Source of the DNA: Agapetus fuscipes
Lineage: Eukaryota; Arthropoda; Insecta; Trichoptera; Glossosomatidae
DNA: 64,000 bases
Reading direction: 5' to 3'
Assembly (NCBI GenBank): GCA_951799405.1
Contig: OX637332.1
Coordinates: 16,993,001 to 17,057,000 of the forward strand
Shown: piece after piece, positions 22,635 to 34,175 of the stretch
Position numbering within the stretch: the first letter of the stretch is position 1
How the letters are laid out: each line of letters starts with the position of its first letter
Notes under the pieces: model-generated
Databases searched by the model: none
Told to the model about the DNA's origin: nothing
Seen by the model: only the letters and a program-made list of their open reading frames with translations
Position numbers and translations under genes: made by a program

Positions 22635-23039
22635 TTACGCAGGCAAATATTTGTTTACGCAGAAAAAGATTTTTGCACGAAAAAAAGTGAGTTCAGTAGT
22701 TTTTATCTCATTACGAAAGGGTGAAAAAAATGGAAATAAGAAAAAGTGCATCACTGGAAACCCATTTAGTATTACATATCCCAGGTGACTGCAATAGCTT
22801 ATGTCGACACGTCGGCTGAAGAAGAACCGCATCTGCATTCTATCAGGGCTATTCACAGCACGTTTGATCCGTAGTTGATTCATGGATTTTTTGTAAGAAA
22901 AATTTTCATTAGGTGGCGGTTGAGCCATGGATATGCTGTGTGTGAATAACACCGTATGAAAGCATAATATTCTTTGCAGTGACACAGTCTGCCGCAAACT
23001 AACACAACTTGCATTAATTTTCAGACTTGTGTAAAACAA
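22635..23039 (-). other. Unexplained 134-codon open frame
   Basis: The longest - strand frame outside the genes. Its middle (MAQPPPNENFSYKKSMNQ and following) is polar, but the two ends are hydrophobic and Phe-rich, as random AT-rich DNA would give. No domain, promoter or splice context was recognised. It is not called as a gene. Confidence 0.2.
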
Positions 23040-23052
23040 AGTTACGTCTTAT

Positions 23053-24036
23053 TTTGTCATTTTATAATAGTTATTTTAATCTTTCTCTATAACTTTATAA
23101 TATTTTAACAAGCTGGTTTTTTCCCGAATCCTGTTTACTATATCCTAAAAAGTCACGAAAAATTAACAACTGTTTGCTTCTTAATTGTGTCAAAAGTATT
23201 AGTTTTTTTCCCTCGAAATGCATTTGTAAAACCACGTTTGCGAAAAAACACACGCACACTTTTGCGTGTTTGGGAATGAATTTCAAAATTTGGAACCTTA
23301 TTTTTTTATTTTTTGATTCTGGAAAAATTCAACTGTAAAAAAACAGTTTATTTTACATTGGAAAAAATCTACTCTCCGTTTGCAAACACACGAAAAGTAT
23401 TTATTTTAAGATTGTAATTGCCACATTAAAGATTTTTAAAACGTTTCAAAATACTCTCACATCAACTCGTTGCGATGCGATGTGGGAAAGAGTTGATTAT
23501 ATTTTACATTTTTTATAGCAGAGCTGCAAATGCGATTTCACCAAAATCAAGTTGCCTGATTTTCAAGTTAAGGCATTCCCACGCTAGGCAAATAAAGTAT
23601 TATATTATGCAGCGAAAAATTAATGATCACAACTGTGAACCACTATTATATTAAACAATAAGAATCAAAAGATTACATCTTTTTCATAAAATCTAGATTC
23701 TGTATTTTTTCCGACGCTTTGCAATGCATCTGTTGCAGTTTACATCATTAAAAAGAAGAATGCACTTTACGAACTTATTACCGCCTGCTCAAAAGCTGGT
23801 GGAAATCAAATTCAATATAAGAATGAGACTTGGAGATTGTGTTTTTGTGAACCAAGTGTGAAGAATTTGAATTTCATTGATTAACCTTTGCATCCAATTT
23901 TCCTATTCCTGCTGTATTTTCAAGTCTTTACTCTAAGGCCCGGTATTTTCAACGTTAGCATATCTGACTTTTTTGTATAGATTTCTTTGTAAGGTTTTGT
24001 TCTTTTACATATTTAAATGTCATTTTTTATTCATAT
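23053..24036. other. Non-coding interval
   Basis: AT-rich; a short frame on the - strand (23095-23286) has no support. Nothing recognised. Confidence 0.4.
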
Positions 24037-24282
24037 TCCTTGACTTATAGGTTGGTATGAGGCTGACCACCCATACTGTAAAAAATGGTTCACTTTGCCA
24101 ATGTCACCCCTGTTTCAGGGAAGGTCGGCAAAAGTTGTGGGGCTTATGTTCATTTGAGGTTTGGATTTTATTTGTAAGTACACATTCAGCATTTGTAAGC
24201 GCGAACTACACTTGTTGGTTTGTGGGCTTACATCTGAGAGCTTTAAATGAATATATCCTTGCAACTTAGATTATAGATTATA
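24037..24282 (+). repeat. Fam-A repeat, full length reference copy
   Basis: Intact from CCTTGACTTATAGGTTGG to AACTTAGATTATAGATTATA. It is one of the best-preserved copies of the TATAGAT-tail subgroup. The 70-codon frame inside (24057-24269) is shared with the copy at 10408-10668 and differs by a few substitutions. Confidence 0.92.
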
Positions 24283-24289
24283 GCATATC

Positions 24290-25050
24290 GACTTTGTACT
24301 GTATGAAAAAGATGCACTTATATCAATCGTGTAGCTATTTTTTTTTATCAGTTTAATTTCACGTATGCTTACGTTGAAAATACCGGGAATAAGAGAATGG
24401 AAATCCTGCACTATTTCAGTTTGTCATTTTTTTTTATGTTGCTTACATAACAATTTTCTTTTCAAGGTTTTGTTCTCGTTTGTTGGCTTTTGCGCCCAGC
24501 CAATTTAATTTTGTGATACAAAAAAAAAACTGACCCTCATAGCCACGCTTTCATAATTGCAACGTTCAAAAAGATTAAATGTAGGCATGTGCATTTACAT
24601 AATCGATTGTGTACTTTTTTGACTTTAGGGGAACTATTACTACTGAAAAAGTTATTAGTTATGAAGTTTTTAATGTCAGCTTTGTTTCCAGGCTTCTGAT
24701 TCTCAAACAAATACCAAAATAAAGATCTGGAATTTGCTCGTAGGTACTTGTTTTTGTCTTTGATTTAAATTTAAATACCTACATCATTTTTTCTTTGCTC
24801 CTGTATTTAAAAAGAAAGGGATGGCTATTTATTTTACGATTTTTTGGGTGAGGTAAATTTTTAATGATAAAAGTCAATGAAAAATAAACTTGAACTTCAT
24901 TTAAACAGAATCATGCATGTAGTTTTATGAGGTTTACGACATTTGGATATAAGCATACACAAGGAAAACAATAACTTTTAGTTACAAAAAAGGCACCTGA
25001 TGGAAATTGTTTTTTGTTGAGAGTAGTCAATGTTTGAAATATTATAATTG
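24290..25050. other. Non-coding interval
   Basis: Nothing recognised beyond AT-rich sequence. Confidence 0.4.
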
Positions 25051-25055
25051 TTTTT

Positions 25056-25315
25056 TGTAAGATAGCTCAGTTGATACAATGCTTACATTCCAAACCATGT
25101 GCAAGGGTTCGATTCGTACCGGGGGCATCGAAAATTATTTTTCGTTTCGGTGTGCATTCTAAAATGAAAATAAAGAGAACCTGCCCCCTCGGGAGCAAGA
25201 AAACTCCTATTCCAAGTGATTGGGAAAAGCCACCTTTACCTGTGAAAATTAATAGGTTTCACACGCTGCATGCGAGCCCTTCGGGAATAACGTGGTGAAA
25301 AGTTGGACTAAGTGT
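25056..25315 (+). repeat. SINE-B, full length
   Basis: tRNA-like head with GATAGCTCAGTTGATACAAT and B box GGGTTCGATTCGTACC. The body has TTTTCGTTTCGGTGTG, CCTCGGGAGC and CTTTACCTGTGAAAATTAAT, and the tail is GAGCCCTTCGGGAATAACG. This copy carries all modules in + orientation. Confidence 0.85.
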
Positions 25316-26264
25316 GAAATTTCTATCCTAGAAGAAACAGTAGAACCTCAAGTGTACAATAATCAGCCCAAATCGTGGTAATTCAACCTACACACTGATG
25401 TAGGGACTTTACTTTACATATTGCTTCTGTGTTTTTTCAGATTGAATCAGAATTACATAAAGATATTAGATAACCTTTTTTCATGTGCACTACGTATTCT
25501 AACGGTGTGTGCAGAAGTTACATATAAAACACTTTGCTAAATTCATCGAAGTGTTTAATGCCAATTATTATTCAGCAGATGTACAAATGCAGCGCGAATG
25601 TTTTCCTTTTCATTTATAAAAATACGTGAGTTTTACTGGATTACAACACCTCATTCTATTAATTCTTGGTGTTAGTAACGTCTTTCATTTTCCATCACTC
25701 TTTTTTTAATGGAATCGCAGTGTTTCTTGCAAGAATGTTTTGGATTTTTTCTCGAAGGTAAAACGTCGCACGCCTATGTAACTAGGTTCCTTCGCAAATC
25801 AAGAACAAATAATTGATAAGCCTTCCCATTAGCAACCTGGCCTTGTAACGACATAACTTTTTTGATGTTTTTCAAATTTGCAGACCTCATTAGGTTAGAT
25901 GTAATTGAAAGAAAAAATGAGCATCTTTTACTGCAACTGACCTAAATGGCTAAAATGAGAACCAGCTAAAAACGGTAATAAATTGTATTATGTGAGCAAC
26001 TAAGTTGCATTTACTTATTTTTCTTATTATTGGTTCATGAATATATTGACTCCATGAACGTATTGATTGTTTTTTATTATTATTTTATCTTTGTCTTTTT
26101 TTCATAATTTTACACAATGATCAGGGAGTCAGATTCAAAATTAATTTATTATTTTTTTATAAAATGCTTTTATTCCTGTACCCCAAGTATAAAACATTGC
26201 GTAAATCTCGCCTCGATTGCGTAAATCGAGAATGTATTGAATGTACGACGGCATTCGAAAAAAA
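25316..26264. other. Non-coding interval
   Basis: No recognisable exon or repeat. Confidence 0.4.
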
Positions 26265-26267
26265 AAA

Positions 26268-26590
26268 AAACGCAACTAAGCTACACATATAGTGTAACTT
26301 CTTGCCGCGTTATCCCCGAAGGGGTCGCATGTGGCGAGTTGAACCTATTTATTTCTACAGGTAAGGGGCCGGCCTTACGCCAACCACTTCAGTTGAAGTG
26401 GAGGTTTCCCAGCTCCCGAGAGTGCTGGTACTCATTTCTAGTGAAGGCTGAGTAAACCTTGCCGGTATTTTATTTTGGGGTTTGAAATAAACACCGAAAC
26501 GGGAAATCATTTCTGACACCCTCGGTGGGATTCGAACCCGAGCTTTCGGCATGGAATGCAAGCACTCTACCACCTGAGATATCGACCGGA
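26268..26590 (-). repeat. SINE-B, full-length reference copy
   Basis: On the + strand: A-run, CGCAACTAAGCTACACATAT, CCCCGAAGGGGTCGCATGTG, TTACGCCAACCACTTCAG, CACCGAAACGGGAAATCATT, then the tRNA-like end with GGGATTCGAACCCGAGC and CACTCTACCACCTGAGAT. The single A-run at the far end fits a retroposed 3' tail. SINE-B consensus is about 320 bp. Confidence 0.9.
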
Positions 26591-26742
26591 CTAGTTCCTA
26601 GAGGGGTATTTAGTTTTATATATTTTTTTGGTTAACGCCATGGAGATGACTTAACGTAATGTTAATACTTGGGGTACTGAATTATTGAGAAAACCAATCG
26701 GAAGGTTGACCTTACTATCAAAAATCATAAGTATTAATATTC

Positions 26743-26980
26743 ATTCCTTGCCATCAGTCAAATACCCAAAAAAACAAATCTGTTCACTTTGTAAGTGCTA
26801 TTTCAGGGAAGAGCGGTAAAAGTTGCATAGTGTATATTTGTTTGAGATTATTGTTTGAATTTCGTTAGTACATATTATGCAGCAAATGTAAGCGCAATCT
26901 TACACGTGGATGCTTGTAAGCATGAATTGATTCTAAATCATAAATGTTCATGTATTTTTGGGGCTAAGATTATAGATAGT
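26743..26980 (+). repeat. Fam-A repeat, old copy
   Basis: CCTTGCCATCAGTC at the start, TTTCAGGGAAGAGCGG in the middle, GGGGCTAAGATTATAGATAG at the end. Strongly diverged. Confidence 0.7.
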
Positions 26981-28120
26981 TACTGATTCTATCGCTAATT
27001 AGATTCATACTTTAGTATGTAGCTATGATAACGCTACCGTAAGTACAAAACCTTACATTGAAACTTAACCACGGCGCTTTACCAGAAATGTATGAAAAGT
27101 AACACGCTCACTAGAAGCTGCTTTCCATACTCTTTTTACTGGCACTGATTTGTCTCATATTTTACTCAAGCGCCTACTTGATATTCACAAGAGAGTAAAG
27201 TGCTGACGTTGAGTTTACTTGTAAATTTAAAGTCCGTTTTATTCGAGTGACTCACGATTCGGCATTAAGATCCAACTTTCATTTGACCGGTTGATCTTCA
27301 CGTGAGCCTCAAACGGCGGATAGAAAATAATACTGCCGAACTTTGTACCTGCATATATTAAGCTTATTCTTTATATTGTTTACAATTAAATAAACATAAC
27401 GTGAAAAGAGTAAAACTTGTTTACTGTTGATTAGTAAAATAAACGTAATTAAAAATAATCATAATTTAACATTTATAAGTATTCGGCTTTCTCTCTATTT
27501 AATTATTATTTTTTTCCATGAGTACCTAGCCTCTCGAACTATATAGTCGTAATTTTCATTTATAATTTCTTGAAGATGTCTTCTTGATATTTACGAAAAC
27601 CTTATTGAAAACATCTTCAAAATATTTCCCATCCAAATTTCGATGAAAAACATAGTCAAATATTGAAATGAATAAATCATGGTTATATTTTTTCCATTTA
27701 TTTTTTCTTTATCTGGAGTTCTTTACTTTTATCTCCAACAGACACCAGTTAAATTGTTTTGTTTCAACCCCTTTTACTATAAGGTTTTTTTTTTCAAATC
27801 TTGCCCTTGACTCTAGTTTGAGTAAATAAAAACGCTTTTCCGTGCAAAGGAAAAAATCGTTGTTGCTTTGAGAAACTTCATAATATAAGAAGAGCAGTGC
27901 TTTCAAACCCATATAAAAACGCAAAATACAGTCGATAGTAGCTCGGACAAATTCATTTAAAAAAATCTAGCGCATGACACTCTCGCGAACCGTTGCTTAA
28001 GAACCACTGCTCTAGATTTAAAATGGATCCACCGTGTAATATGTGTTTTTTTATACTTTGAGAGTTGTTTTTTTTAATTTTTAGTTATCCAACTCATACA
28101 TTAAAATTATAATATAATTT
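26981..28120. other. Non-coding interval with a short unassigned repeat
   Basis: The segment near 27063-27140 (GCGCTTTACCAGAAATGTAT) resembles 58655-58730 (GCGTTTTACCAAAAATGTAA), so it is a dispersed repeat of unknown type. The rest is AT-rich and featureless. Confidence 0.4.
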
Positions 28121-28125
28121 CTGAG

Positions 28126-28841
28126 TTATGTGTACACGATGCTTGAAAGATTAGTTAAATTGTTCCTTTTCAAAGGCTTTGAAAATCTGTGTACATTTTT
28201 CTTAAAGTACGTACACGACTGCATTTCGTACATTTTCCGAGAATTTTTCACAAAAAAATATTTCTTAGCATCGAAACTATCTTTGTCTTGTTTATCTTCT
28301 ACTGTAGAACATTTCACAAAGCTGTCGCTGAATACCAGACATCCCAGTATGTTATTAGAGACGTGAGCATTTTCATCTTCAAGTAACATTCAATATTGAA
28401 AGTGGAATTATCCGCAATGTTATGTAAATTATGTCCAAGACTTCAATTATTTCTGCATATCATGACCTCTTCTAGCGAAAGTATTCGAGTGCTGTGTTTT
28501 AAGTCTAGCCATTACTACCTATGTGCTCCGAGTTTAAAACATTGTGCAAATACTTGCCTATCGTGTAAACAGAGAAAATCATATAATATGCTATTGCGGC
28601 TCTTGTGAGTGTTTTCGTTTTTATAGTTTTTCTGAATATGCGATGGTTAAGTAGTAACACAATGTTGTATACTCGGGATACTGAATAAGCATTCATTTCG
28701 TACAACCACTGCACTGTTGGTGTTCTTTGCACTGAAAGTGGTTTTAGTATGTAACATAATATTGTGAAAACTATAAAGTTTATTACTAAGTAGTAGCGAA
28801 ATATTACAGTCTTTGTAAAATGTGAGCCTAGCATATGTCAA
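28126..28841 (-). other. Cluster of unexplained open frames on the - strand
   Basis: Three - strand frames (87, 109 and 64 codons; 28126-28389, 28505-28834, 28647-28841) lie close together. The first is rich in Lys, Asp and Ser with few hydrophobic runs (KQDKDSFDAKKYFFVKNS), unlike random AT-rich translation. No domain or family could be named. It could be a decayed transposase or a processed pseudogene. No splice sites link the pieces convincingly. Confidence 0.25.
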
Positions 28842-28968
28842 AGATCAGATAGAGAAAGACCCATGATACCATTCACTAAAATGCTAGTATAATAGCCTGA
28901 AAAACACAGGGCTTTAGAAACTGTACAATATGATTATTTTACTGTCATACAGTGAAGAAAAACTGCAG

Positions 28969-29250
28969 GCCGGTCTGTAGTCTAGTGGTAACACTTCGGA
29001 CTCGTAAATGGAAGGTTGTGGGTTCGAATTCCGGCGGAGTACAAAAAATATACCAAACATTTATATTTTCAAACATGCTCTTTGCTTGGTGAAAAAAATC
29101 ATATACCTTTACCAAAGACCGGTCACTAAAGGTCCATTCAGCCTTACAGCAACTGGGTCTTGCTTGAGAATTGGCACTTTCTAGAGCGACAACCAAGCTC
29201 GCAGAGGGCTCCTGAGGTGTGAAACACACAAAAACAGCGCTCACCAAATA
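28969..29250 (+). repeat. SINE-C, full-length tRNA-derived SINE
   Basis: The head carries A box TAGTCTAGTGG (28978-28988) and B box GGTTCGAATTC (29021-29031) with tRNA-like spacing. The body has TTTACCAAAGACCGGTCACT and CCTTACAGCAACTGGGTC, and the end is GTGTGAAACACACAAAAACA. Other copies: 36833-37063, 52995-53222, 56458-56744. The anticodon-arm region lacks pairing, so this is a SINE promoter and not a tRNA. Confidence 0.9.
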
Positions 29251-29300
29251 TGTCAGCATATTTTTTTTTTAATGCAATCGAAAATAAATTGCACAGAATC

Positions 29301-29364
29301 TGTACTCGACTTTCTTGCAAAAATTAACCCACTGTACTCGACTTTCTTGCAAAAATTAACCCAC
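29301..29364 (+). repeat. Exact 32-bp tandem duplication
   Basis: A 32-base unit beginning TGTACTCGACTTTCTTGC occurs twice without a mismatch (29301-29332, 29333-29364). Its identity suggests a recent duplication or an assembly artefact. Confidence 0.85.
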
Positions 29365-29976
29365 TGTATGACGTATGTAAAGCTAAAATTATCTACCAGC
29401 TTATGCCGTTTCAATATAAAATATATTATATCAATAATAAAGCAATTTTATTCCACCGCGGTGTGTACCTGCATACTCGTACAATATGGATATCCCCCTA
29501 TAATATAAAATGCAACGGCCTCCCCATACAAAATAATTGTGCGTTAATGGATGACAAACTGAAGAACTCCTGAACAGATGCACGTCATATTCACAACAAA
29601 TATTGTTCAGGACTTGGGATGTGCTTCCTCATCATTAATAGATTTTAAATTGTTGTTTTTAAAATAAATAAACATGATCAATCACAACACCTTTTTATGT
29701 AAAACCTATGCGAGAAACAAAACTCATTTTGACATTCGAATTTCAAATAAATTGCCAACACTTCAACATACGCTTCAAAGTTGCCATACAAGTCGATTCT
29801 TTTTCGGTTGAATTCCGTTGAGTACCTACCTATATTCTTTATTTATTTCAAAATTATACTTCAACCAGTTATAACATGTATTTTTTAGAAATAATGACGA
29901 TCGATTAGGTCAACTTTTTATATGAAACCATACTTATTGCGGCATTTAATTTTTTTAAAGTATTATTATAATATAC

Positions 29977-32470
29977 AATCTAAGTTGCATAGACGCATTA
30001 ACATTTATAATTCATATTCAATGCACTACTCCACGGAGACACGAGTGAGTTTGCGCTTACAAATGCTGCATGTGTATTTACAAATAAAAATTTCAGCCTC
30101 TCATGACCATAAGCCCTGCAACTTTTGCTGACCTTTTCAGAAACAGGGGACACATTTGTTAAGTGAACCCATTTATGCGATATGGGTGGTAAGCCTCATA
30201 CTAACCCTTAAGTCAAGGAATTTGATTCAACAACGTTAAATTTAATTTATAATCTAAAGTTGCAAAAAAAGTTATTTGATGATTCAAATTGAATGCACGC
30301 CCACAAACTGGCAAATGTCATTTCACGTTAACATATAGTTGTGGCGCTTGATTTTTTATAAATATTAGAATATATAATCTAAGTTGCACAGATACAATAA
30401 CTTTTATAATTCATATTCAATGCATGCCCCCCTGGAGACACGAGTGGGTTCGCACTTATAAATGCTGCATGTGAACTTACAAATTAAAATTAAGGCCTCT
30501 AATGAACATAAGCCCTGCAACTTTTGCCAACCTTTTCAAAAACAGGGGAAACATTTGTCAAGTGAACCATTTTTTGCGATCTGGGTATTCAAGCTCATAC
30601 TTCCCTATCCGTCAAGGATTTGAGTTTAAAAAATCCTTCAACAACGTTAAATTTAATTTATAATCTAAAGTTGCAAAAAAAGTTATTTGATGATTCAAAT
30701 TGAATGCGCGCCCACAAACTGGCAAATGTCATTTCACGCTAACCTATAGTTGTGGCGCTTGATTTTTTTAAATATTAGAATATATAATCTAAGTTGCACA
30801 GATACAATAACTTTTATGATTCATATTCAATGCATGTCCCCCTGGAGACACGAGTGGGTTCGCACTTATAAATGCTGTATGTGAACTTACAAATTCAAAT
30901 TAAGGCCTGTAATGAACATGAGCCCTGCAACTTTTGCCACCCTTTTCAAAAACAGGGGAAACATTTTTCAAATGAACAATTTTTTGCAATATGGGTATTT
31001 AGGCTCATACTAACCTATAAGTCAAGGAATTTCTAATCTAATCTAAGCTGCAAGAATATATATCATTTAAGATTTATATTCAATGCATTCCCACAAGCAG
31101 ACATGTATAATTTCGCGCTGGCACATGCCGCATGTGGACCTACATTATAAAAACCCAATCTCAAATGAACATAAGCCATGCAACTCTTGCCATCCTTCCC
31201 TGAAACAGGGGTGAAATTGGAAAAGTGAACCATTTTTCACAGTATGGGTGGTCAGCGGCATACCAACCTATAAGTCAAGGATTTGAGTTTGAAAAATCCT
31301 TAAACAACGTTAATCTTAATTTATAATCTAAAGTTGCAAAAAAACTTATTTGATGATTCAAATTAAATGCACACCCATAAGCTGGCAAATGTCATTTCAC
31401 GTTAACATATAATTGTGGCACTTGATGTTTTTAATATTAGAATATAAATCTAAGTTGCATAGATACATTTTATAATTCATATTCAATGCATGCTTCCATG
31501 GAGACACGAGTGAGTTCCCGCTTAGAAATGCTGCATGTAAACTTACAAATTAAAATGAAGGCATCTAATGCACATAAGCTCTGCAACTTTTGCCGACCTT
31601 TTCAGAAACAGGGGGAACATTAGTTAAGTGAACCCATTTATGCGATATGGGTGGTAAGCCTCATACTAACCCTTAAGTCAAGGAATTTGATTCAACAACG
31701 TTAAATTTAATTTATAATCTAAAGTTGCAAAAAAAGTTATTTGATGATTCAAATTGAATGCACACCCACAAGCTGGCAAATATCTTTTCACGCTAACATA
31801 TAATTGTGGCACTTGATGTTTTTAATTTTAGAATATAAATCTAAGTTGCATACATACATTTTATAATTCATATTCAATGCATGCTCCCAAGCAGACATGA
31901 GTGAGTTTGCGCTTACAAATGCTGCATGTGTAACTACAAATAAAAATTTCAGCCTCTCATGACCATAAGCCATGCAACTTTTGCCGACCTACTCAGAAAC
32001 AGGGGGAACATTAGTTAAGTGAACCCATTTATGCGATATGGGTGGTAAGCCTCATACTAACCCTTAGGTCAAGGAATTTGGGTTTGAAAAATCCTTAAAC
32101 AACGGTTATCTTAATTTATAATCTTACGTTGCAAAAAGAGTTTTGATGATTCAAATACAATGCACACCCACAAGCTGGCAAATGTCTTTTCACGCTAACA
32201 TTTAATTGTGGCACTTGATGTTTTTAATTTTAGAATATAAATCTAAGTTGCATACATACATTTTATAATTCATATTGAATGGATGACCCCAAGCAGACAT
32301 GAGTGAGTTTGCGGTTACAAACGCTGCATGTGTAATTATTACAAATAAAAATTTCAGCCTCTCTTGACCATAAGCCCTGCAATTTTGCCGAACTTTTCAG
32401 GAACAGAGAAACATTCGTTCAGTGAACATTTTTTTAGGTATGGGAGGTCAGCCTCATACCTCATGCTTCA
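29977..32470 (-). repeat. Tandem array of about 400-bp units built from Fam-A
   Basis: Six units start at 29977, 30376, 30786, 31447, 31838 and 32239, each with AATCTAAGTTGCA. Each unit holds a full Fam-A copy of about 260 bp (reverse) and a spacer. The spacer contains CAACGTTAAATTTAATTTAT or a variant and a truncated Fam-A start (ATCTAAAGTTGCAAAAAAAG, then GATTCAAATTGAATGC). Spacing is about 399, 410, 661, 391 and 401 bases. The long one contains an extra copy from the other subgroup (31032-31278). Shared spacers show that the units arose by tandem duplication and not by separate insertions. Confidence 0.88.
31032..31278 (-). repeat. Fam-A copy of the TTAGA-tail subgroup inside the array
   Basis: TCTAATCTAATCTAAGCTGC at its start and ACATGCCGCATGTGGACC in the middle mark it as the younger pentamer-tail subgroup, unlike its neighbours. 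It lengthens this array unit by about 246 bases. Confidence 0.85.
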
Positions 32471-32612
32471 TACAAGAATCTCAGAACATGAAAGAACTAA
32501 ATAACCCTTTTACCGCATTTTTTTTTCAAATTACTTCTTAAACCATTTAATTACTATGAAGGAGGTGTGAGGAAAAATTATTGCGAAGCCAGACTCACTC
32601 TGCCCGAAGGGC

Positions 32613-32650
32613 CTAGCAGACAACCGTGCACAGCACGGTCAGTCTGCTAG
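32613..32650. other. Strong 38-nt hairpin
   Basis: CTAGCAGAC (32613-32621) pairs with GTCTGCTAG (32642-32650). Inside it ACCGTGC pairs with GCACGGT around the loop ACA. The 30 bases before it are also GC-rich. Function unknown; it may belong to a foldback element. Confidence 0.7.
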
Positions 32651-32696
32651 TAGCCATATAAATACTGAATGAATATAAATATTTGGTTTATTTATT

Positions 32697-32783
32697 TGTT
32701 GAGCGCCGTTTTGTGTGAATCACACCTCAAGAACCCTCTGCGAGCTTGGTCTTCTCTGGAAAAAGCGCCAATTACACAAGAAA
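32697..32783 (-). repeat. SINE-C 3' end fragment
   Basis: TTTGTTGAGCGCCGTTTTGT, CACACCTCAAGAACCCTC and GCGCCAATTACACAAG match the distal SINE-C end. The element stops before the tRNA-like head and is followed at once by a Fam-A copy. Confidence 0.7.
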
Positions 32784-32787
32784 GATC

Positions 32788-33060
32788 CTTGACTTATAGG
32801 TTGGTATAAAGCTGACCACCCATAGTGTAAAAAATAATTCACTTTGTCAATGTCACCCCTGTTTTAAGGAAGGTTGGCAAGAGCTGCAGGTTTTATGGTC
32901 ATTTGATATATGGTTTTAATTTGCAAGTACACATTCAGCGTTTTTAAGCGCGAATTTACACGTGTCTGTTTGTGGGCCTGCATTTAAAAAAATTGATATG
33001 AGTTTTTAATTTTAATATATCTTTGCAACATAGATTCTAGAATCTAGATTATTATAGATA
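32788..33060 (+). repeat. Fam-A repeat, full length
   Basis: CCTTGACTTATAGGTTGG to TTTGCAACATAGATTCTAG, with a TAGATTATTATAGATAG tail. Confidence 0.88.
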
Positions 33061-33484
33061 GTCATTGAACCCTTTTGTATGCAAACTAGGACTTTAAATA
33101 AGGCTGATTTATTTGATGAGCGCTGTTTTTGTGTGTATGTGTGTGTATGTCGACATCCCAAATCTTTTATTTCACATTAAAAATTGGATTTTGGTAAGTT
33201 AGTATAATATTAAGTTTTTGGTCAAGTTTTTTTTTCTTCATAAAATGGTTCATTTCATGCAAAAAAGTAAACGTGCATGTTTTTCTGAGATAAGCAATGG
33301 CCATACAGTTTTGTTTGAGATAGAGACATCTATTGTACTCGCTTCAAAGCGTTTTTAAACTTTAGTGAACGTGAAAGTTTAGGATGATTTTATTCAGACG
33401 CATTGCGCAAAGAATATTAATTCAAGCACCTCTACGTAATGTGAACAAACATTTACAAATAAAGGGGGCGCTGAAGTATGTAGG

Positions 33485-33526
33485 TATATAAATGCTCATT
33501 TTTTGGTCATAGTTACACAGGTAAGT
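33485..33526 (+). promoter_or_regulatory. Candidate promoter with adjacent splice donor
   Basis: TATATAAA (33485-33492) is followed by GGTCATAG and then ACAG/GTAAGT at 33517-33526, a near-perfect 5' splice site. It lies 650 bases upstream of the first visible M13 exon. That exon needs a coding partner ending in phase 1, and nothing suitable is seen here. This could be an alternative non-coding first exon or chance. Confidence 0.2.
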
Positions 33527-33947
33527 GCCTTTCAATTGTCACTTGTCGATGACGAGCGAACAAAAAAAATAGACAGGTCCTGGCATCTGAATATTTTCAT
33601 TACTATTGCTGAATATATGACCGAGAGCGTAATAAGAACATCAGTTAACTGAGTAAAAAACAATTCGGAGATACTAAACTATTGCGTATTCGGAAAAAAT
33701 GTACGAAAACTAAACTACTCACTACAGGCACTGTCGTATCTTCCACATATTTTTTCTATTTACACGATGAGTATTTACTCAATTTTATACTTAGCATATA
33801 CATAAATACCGCCCAAAACTCGTAACAAACAAAATCTCTATCCTTATGGCTTTTTGTCATAAGTAGATGTATTTGTAGAGGGGTAAAGAATATTATACGA
33901 GGCATACACAATGAAAAAGTGTTACCTAAGGTTTCTTTACTAATATG

Positions 33948-34115
33948 AAGGTTGGTATTAGACTGAATACGCATCATGACTACAAAATGTGTTTGCTTTG
34001 CCACCCTATTTCAGGGAAGGTCAGCGAGAATAGCAGGATATGAGGAATGGGTACTGCATTTAACGTGAATTTTAAATTTCAAAACATCTTTGTTACTTAG
34101 ACTACAGATTAGACT
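33948..34115 (+). repeat. Fam-A repeat, degraded
   Basis: AAGGTTGGTATTAGACTG, TTTCAGGGAAGGTCAGCG and TTACTTAGACTACAGATTAG survive, and the middle is deleted. It ends 60 bases before the first M13 exon. Confidence 0.7.
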
Positions 34116-34175
34116 TGTAGCAAACGAATTGAATATAAAAATATATTGCAAATATAGGTATTTTTACTTTTGCAG

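Noticed and set aside
28969..29045. Possible tRNA gene
   Set aside because: A and B boxes are present but the cloverleaf stems do not pair, and the same head with the same body is repeated at four or more loci. It is a tRNA-derived SINE.
29977..32470. CRISPR-like array
   Set aside because: Units are about 400 bp with no short repeat/unique spacer pattern, and the host is an animal. It is a SINE-derived tandem array.
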